DNA from: an uncultured bacterium
GTDB taxonomy: Bacteria > Pseudomonadota > Gammaproteobacteria > Burkholderiales > Burkholderiaceae_C
Direction of reading: 5' to 3'
DNA: 54,806 bases
Assembly: GCA_903830565.1 (NCBI GenBank)
Contig: CAIKUF010000104.1
Span: 1 to 54,806, forward strand
The translations under genes and the position numbers were made by a program. The notes below the pieces were generated by a model, which made no database searches, had not been told where the DNA came from, and worked only from the letters and a program-made list of their open reading frames with translations. Positions 51,721-54,806 of this stretch are shown here, piece after piece. The number at the start of each line of letters is the position of its first letter. The stretch's first letter is position 1.

Positions 51721-52214
51721 GCGACTGGCAAACCATGAGCGGCCCAGAGCACGCGCTGGCCGAACGCGAGCCCGAGGTCGCCGCCGTGGCACGCACGGGT
51801 GCCGATCGCACGGGATTCGAACCGAAGATCCTGGCCTTCCTGTGCAACTGGTGCTCGTACGCCGGCGCCGACAAGGCCGGCGCGTCGCAGTTGCCGTACC
51901 CGGCGAACCTGCGCGCACTGCGCTTCATGTGCACCGGGCGCATGGACCCGCAGTTTGTCGTCAAGGCGTTCGACGAAGGCGCGGATGGTGTTCTGATCCT
52001 CGGCTGCCATCCGGGCGACTGTCACTACAAGGAACAGAACTACCGTGCCATCCAGCGCCACCGTCTGCTTCAGCGTCTGCTGCTGGCCACGGGCATAAAC
52101 CCTGAGCGTGCGCGGCTCGAGTTCGTCTCTGCGGGCGAGGGCGCGAAGTTCGCCAGCGTCACCACGGAGATGGTCGAGGCCGTTCGCGCCTTGGGGCCGC
52201 ACGTACCGCGCTGA
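51717..52214 (+). CDS. MvhD-like hydrogenase iron-sulfur subunit
   Basis: The 165-aa product has conserved cysteines in FLCNWCSYAGAD, MCTGRMDP and LGCHPGDCHY, the MvhD [2Fe-2S] pattern. MvhD bridges hydrogenase and HdrA. ATG 51717 overlaps the HdrA stop (ATGA), so the proteins are made in matched amounts. It supports a physical complex of the five gene products. It ends 44 bases before tusA. Confidence 0.9.
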   Translation: MSDWQTMSGPEHALAEREPEVAAVARTGADRTGFEPKILAFLCNWCSYAGADKAGASQLPYPANLRALRFMCTGRMDPQFVVKAFDEGADGVLILGCHPGDCHYKEQNYRAIQRHRLLQRLLLATGINPERARLEFVSAGEGAKFASVTTEMVEAVRALGPHVPR

Positions 52215-52258
52215 GCGGTACCGGCTTCGATCATCGCCACTTTTCCAAGAGTTCCATC

Positions 52259-52486
52259 ATGGCCATCGTCAACCTCAATGTGCGTGGGCTAAAGTGCCCG
52301 TTGCCTGTGCTCAAGCTCACCAATATGTACCTGCGAAAAGAGGCCAATCCGGGCGACACGATATCGGTGCAAGCCGACTGCCCGACCTTCGAGGCCGATG
52401 TTCGCAAGTGGTGCCAGACCTACAAGAAGGTGCTCGTCTTGTTCAAGGACGAGGGCAACCACCAGCGCGCGGAGATCCGGGTCTGA
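52259..52486 (+). CDS. TusA family sulfur carrier
   Basis: The 75-aa product has the CPxP motif LKCPLPVLK with C13, P14 and P16, and the two-layer alpha/beta length of TusA. TusA proteins carry sulfane sulfur as persulfide for tRNA thiolation or sulfur oxidation (sHdr). It sits 44 bases after the MvhD gene, probably in the same transcript, hinting at sulfur delivery to or from the Hdr module. Confidence 0.9.
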   Translation: MAIVNLNVRGLKCPLPVLKLTNMYLRKEANPGDTISVQADCPTFEADVRKWCQTYKKVLVLFKDEGNHQRAEIRV

Positions 52487-52538
52487 CCGCGGGCACTTTG
52501 CGGCCCCGGCGCCACCGCGCGCCGCGTGAAGCCCGCGC

Positions 52539-52557
52539 CTGTCGCTGAAAGCGACAG
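52539..52557. terminator. Hairpin after tusA
   Basis: An 8-bp perfect stem (52539-52546 with 52550-52557) closes a GAA loop; no T tract follows. It may end or attenuate the hydrogenase-tusA transcript. Confidence 0.4.
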
Positions 52558-52731
52558 TGCATCGCATTGCAGGCGCAGCATCGGCGAGCGCTTGCGGAGT
52601 TCCTGGCCGGCACGTCAAGTTCTCGCGGACGGCGCCGATATGCGAATCAGGTCGACCCCCACCGGACGCACAGATCCTCGCGTCCGCGAACCGGGCCCGG
52701 CCCAGTCGAACCGCATCGAGAGGAGCCTTCA

Positions 52732-54806
52732 GTGAGCGACGCCACCCTAGAGCCAGACCTCACGCGCGCAGGCCGCGATAACGCGGCGCCGCAGCGCAGG
52801 CACCGCCTCTGGCTTGACGGCGCGGGGATGATCGCGACAGTCTTTGCGGTCGAATTGCTGGTGATGCTGCTGCTCGGGGAGCGCGCCATGCTGCCGGGCT
52901 CCAGGCGGGCGGCGCTGCTCGACGCTTCGCTGCTCGCGCTGCTCTTGGCGGTGCCCCTTTTCGGCCTGCTGCGCATGGCCGTGCGCGCGGCCGTGCAAGA
53001 TTCGGGTTCGACGCGGATCGCGCTGACGTTGACGCCGTTTCGCCAGCGCCGTGTGCGCGTGGCGCTTTACGGCAGCGTGCTCGCGATCGCTCTCGCAGGC
53101 GGTTGGCAGATGTGGCGCACGTTGCAGGCCGAAGCGGCGCGCCAGGTCGACGCCGAGTTGACGACGCTGGCCGGCCACCAGCGGACGCAGAGCCAACGCA
53201 TTGGCCGCCTGGCGGGCCTCCTGGCGCTGGCGCCCAGTCACGACGCCGCCCGTCTGGCCGAAGTGCAGCAGTCGACGGCAGCGATGCGGCAGGCTTCCAA
53301 GCGCATGAGCGTGCTGATCGAGCGGCAACGCGCGGCAAGCCAGAACCCGACCGATGACGTTTACCACCGGCTCGACCGTGCCCTGGTGGAGCAGGAACTT
53401 CTGTGGGAGACCGCCGCCGACCTGACGCAGGTCGCGCCGCAGACCATGCCGCCGATCGCACTCGGCCTGCAGGCCGCTGCCGAGGCCTCGGTGCGCGACA
53501 TGGACGCGCTGGCGGATGAACTGCACGCCGAGACCGACGCGCGCAGCCGCGCCGCCCTTGAGTTCAACCGTGAGTGGAGCCTGCTCCAGCTGGGCTTGCT
53601 GGTCGGCCTCGTGCTGGCGGTGATCGAGCCGCTGGTGCGCATCCTGCACCGCCAGCATGAGAAGCTGCTCACCCAATCGCAGGAGACGCAGTACCTTGCG
53701 CTCGCCGCGCAACGCACGGGCAACGGCGTTGTGTTCACCGATCGCGACCATCGCATCGTGTGGGTCAACGACGGTTTCACGCGGCTGTCGGGCTATGCGC
53801 TCGGCGAAGTCGTCGGGCGCACGCCGGCGTCGGTGCTGGCGACCGACACCACGCCTCCCGAGACTGCGCGCCGCCTGCTGCAGGCCATTGCCGCGCGTGA
53901 ACCGGTGAAGGTCCAGGTGTGCAATCGCGCCAAGGACGGCCACGAGTACTGGATCGAGGTCGACCTGCAGCCGCTGCACGACGAGCGCGGCGCGCCTATG
54001 GGGTTCGTCGAGATCCAGTCCGACATCACCGACCAGGTGCTGCAACGCCAGCATCTGGCCACGCTGATCGAGACCATGCCGGTCGGCCTGGCGGTGTTCA
54101 ACGCCGAGAATCTGATCGGCGAGTGCAATCAGGCCGCGTGCCGGATCCTCGGCTTCGCCGTCGATGAGTTGCTGGGCCGCAGCGCGGTCGACCCGGGCTG
54201 GCACGCCGTGCGCGAGGACGGCAGCGCGCTCCTGGCCGAGAGCCACCCGGTGGTCGTGAGCCAGCGCACTCGGCAGCCGGTCGGCGGCGCGGTGATCGGC
54301 GTGCGGCTGCCTGCCGGCGGCCTGCGCTGGCTCTCGTTCGACACCCAGCCGCTGGTGGGGGCCGACGGCAGCGTCGAAGGCGTGATCGCCTGCTTCGTGG
54401 ATCTGACCGAGAAGCGCGCCCAGGAGGCGCGCCTTGGGCTGATGGTCGACGGCGCGGCGCTGGGCACGTGGGAGGTCGATCTCACCCTCGGCAAGATGCG
54501 CTGCAACGACCGCTGGGGCCGCATGCTGGGCTACGAGCCAGGGCAGCTGCGCGACGACGTGCAAGCCTGGCAGCAACTCATCCACCCGGACGACCTGCGC
54601 GGCATGCTGGCGTCGCTGGATGCGCACCTGGCCGACTCGGCGTTGCCCTACCGCGCTGAAATCCGCATGCGCCACGCGCAGGGCCACTGGGCCTGGGTCT
54701 TCACCGCCGGGGCGGTGATCGAACGCGACGACGACGGCCGGCCCACGCGCCTGGCCGGCGTGCAGGTGGACATCGACCGCGCCAAGCGCGCCGAGGCCGC
54801 GGCCGA
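52732..54806 (+). CDS. PAS domain sensor protein, 3' end outside the window
   Basis: GTG 52732 with AGGAG 7 bases upstream opens a frame that has no stop to the window end (691 codons). It has two or three hydrophobic segments (about 30-50, 65-85, 105-125) enclosing a periplasmic-type stretch, another near 280-300, then at least three PAS/PAC modules (NGVVFTDRDHRIVWVNDGFTRLSGY, VGLAVFNAENLIGECNQAACRILGF, and GTWEVDLTLGKMRCNDRWGRMLGYEPG). It is most likely a histidine kinase or diguanylate cyclase; the output domain is not visible. Co-location with the hydrogenase is suggestive only. Confidence 0.85.
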   Translation, partial: MSDATLEPDLTRAGRDNAAPQRRHRLWLDGAGMIATVFAVELLVMLLLGERAMLPGSRRAALLDASLLALLLAVPLFGLLRMAVRAAVQDSGSTRIALTLTPFRQRRVRVALYGSVLAIALAGGWQMWRTLQAEAARQVDAELTTLAGHQRTQSQRIGRLAGLLALAPSHDAARLAEVQQSTAAMRQASKRMSVLIERQRAASQNPTDDVYHRLDRALVEQELLWETAADLTQVAPQTMPPIALGLQAAAEASVRDMDALADELHAETDARSRAALEFNREWSLLQLGLLVGLVLAVIEPLVRILHRQHEKLLTQSQETQYLALAAQRTGNGVVFTDRDHRIVWVNDGFTRLSGYALGEVVGRTPASVLATDTTPPETARRLLQAIAAREPVKVQVCNRAKDGHEYWIEVDLQPLHDERGAPMGFVEIQSDITDQVLQRQHLATLIETMPVGLAVFNAENLIGECNQAACRILGFAVDELLGRSAVDPGWHAVREDGSALLAESHPVVVSQRTRQPVGGAVIGVRLPAGGLRWLSFDTQPLVGADGSVEGVIACFVDLTEKRAQEARLGLMVDGAALGTWEVDLTLGKMRCNDRWGRMLGYEPGQLRDDVQAWQQLIHPDDLRGMLASLDAHLADSALPYRAEIRMRHAQGHWAWVFTAGAVIERDDDGRPTRLAGVQVDIDRAKRAEAAA

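Noticed and set aside
52747-54687. 646-codon minus-strand frame opposite the PAS sensor
   Set aside because: The plus strand encodes clear PAS domains; the antisense frame is open only because of GC bias.

Overview
Organism. The window is high-GC DNA with a gene content typical of Burkholderiales (Betaproteobacteria, Rubrivivax/Leptothrix/Methylibium type). The signs are a split MetH under an S-adenosylhomocysteine (SAH) riboswitch, a torF-glnK-amtB operon behind a sigma-54 promoter, the proteobacterial gshA type, metX-metW, recA-recX with a LexA box, and uvrA. Assignment is by protein resemblance only; no rRNA or tRNA gene was seen. LAYOUT. 1-1263: end of pntB. 1264-1628: hairpins and an SAH riboswitch leading into metH (1629-4367). 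4594-8042: a DUF1800/DUF1501 export pair. 8088-10053: a glycine-zipper protein convergent with a yifB/comM-like ATPase. 10276-12711: sigma-54 promoter, an internally shortened TorF porin, glnK, amtB and a strong terminator. 12817-15403: gshA and a codA-type deaminase. 15394-17683: M48 peptidase and YjgN on the minus strand. 17825-20273: GST, metX, metW. 20295-21668: divergent cytochrome c' and cytochrome b561. 21681-23146: GNAT and an aldose-1-epimerase-like gene. 23197-24815: recX and recA (minus). 25020-35109: a four-gene minus-strand operon lying between recA and uvrA. 35353-38280: uvrA. 38290-44377: accessory metabolic genes (phoD, a shortened AbrB/MazE-type antitoxin, VOC, AraC, BBE-like FAD oxidase, DUF1330). 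44568-46646: rep helicase. 46801-52486: a [NiFe]-hydrogenase/HdrA/MvhD cluster followed by tusA. 52732 to the end: start of a PAS sensor protein. HOW THE GENES WORK TOGETHER. The most interesting accessory region is the 10-kb operon 35109->25020. It encodes a PLD-nuclease/SNF2 helicase fusion, a 1368-aa Eco57I-type N6-adenine methylase, a Bro-N/DinD-like protein and an SMC/RecF-like ATPase. Three of the four junctions or gaps are overlaps or short gaps, GC falls locally, and the set resembles a restriction or phage-defence module. It lacks the hallmark partners of BREX and DISARM that I could look for. A second unusual unit is the Mvh/Hdr-type hydrogenase: small subunit, large subunit, maturation protease, HdrA and MvhD with stop/start overlaps at most junctions, plus a TusA sulfur carrier. 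This suggests H2-linked electron bifurcation or sulfur-linked redox chemistry in a betaproteobacterium; HdrBC is not in the window. The remaining regions are ordinary housekeeping with some local decay: the truncated porin, a toxinless antitoxin, and a MetX tail made of a hairpin-forming repeat.
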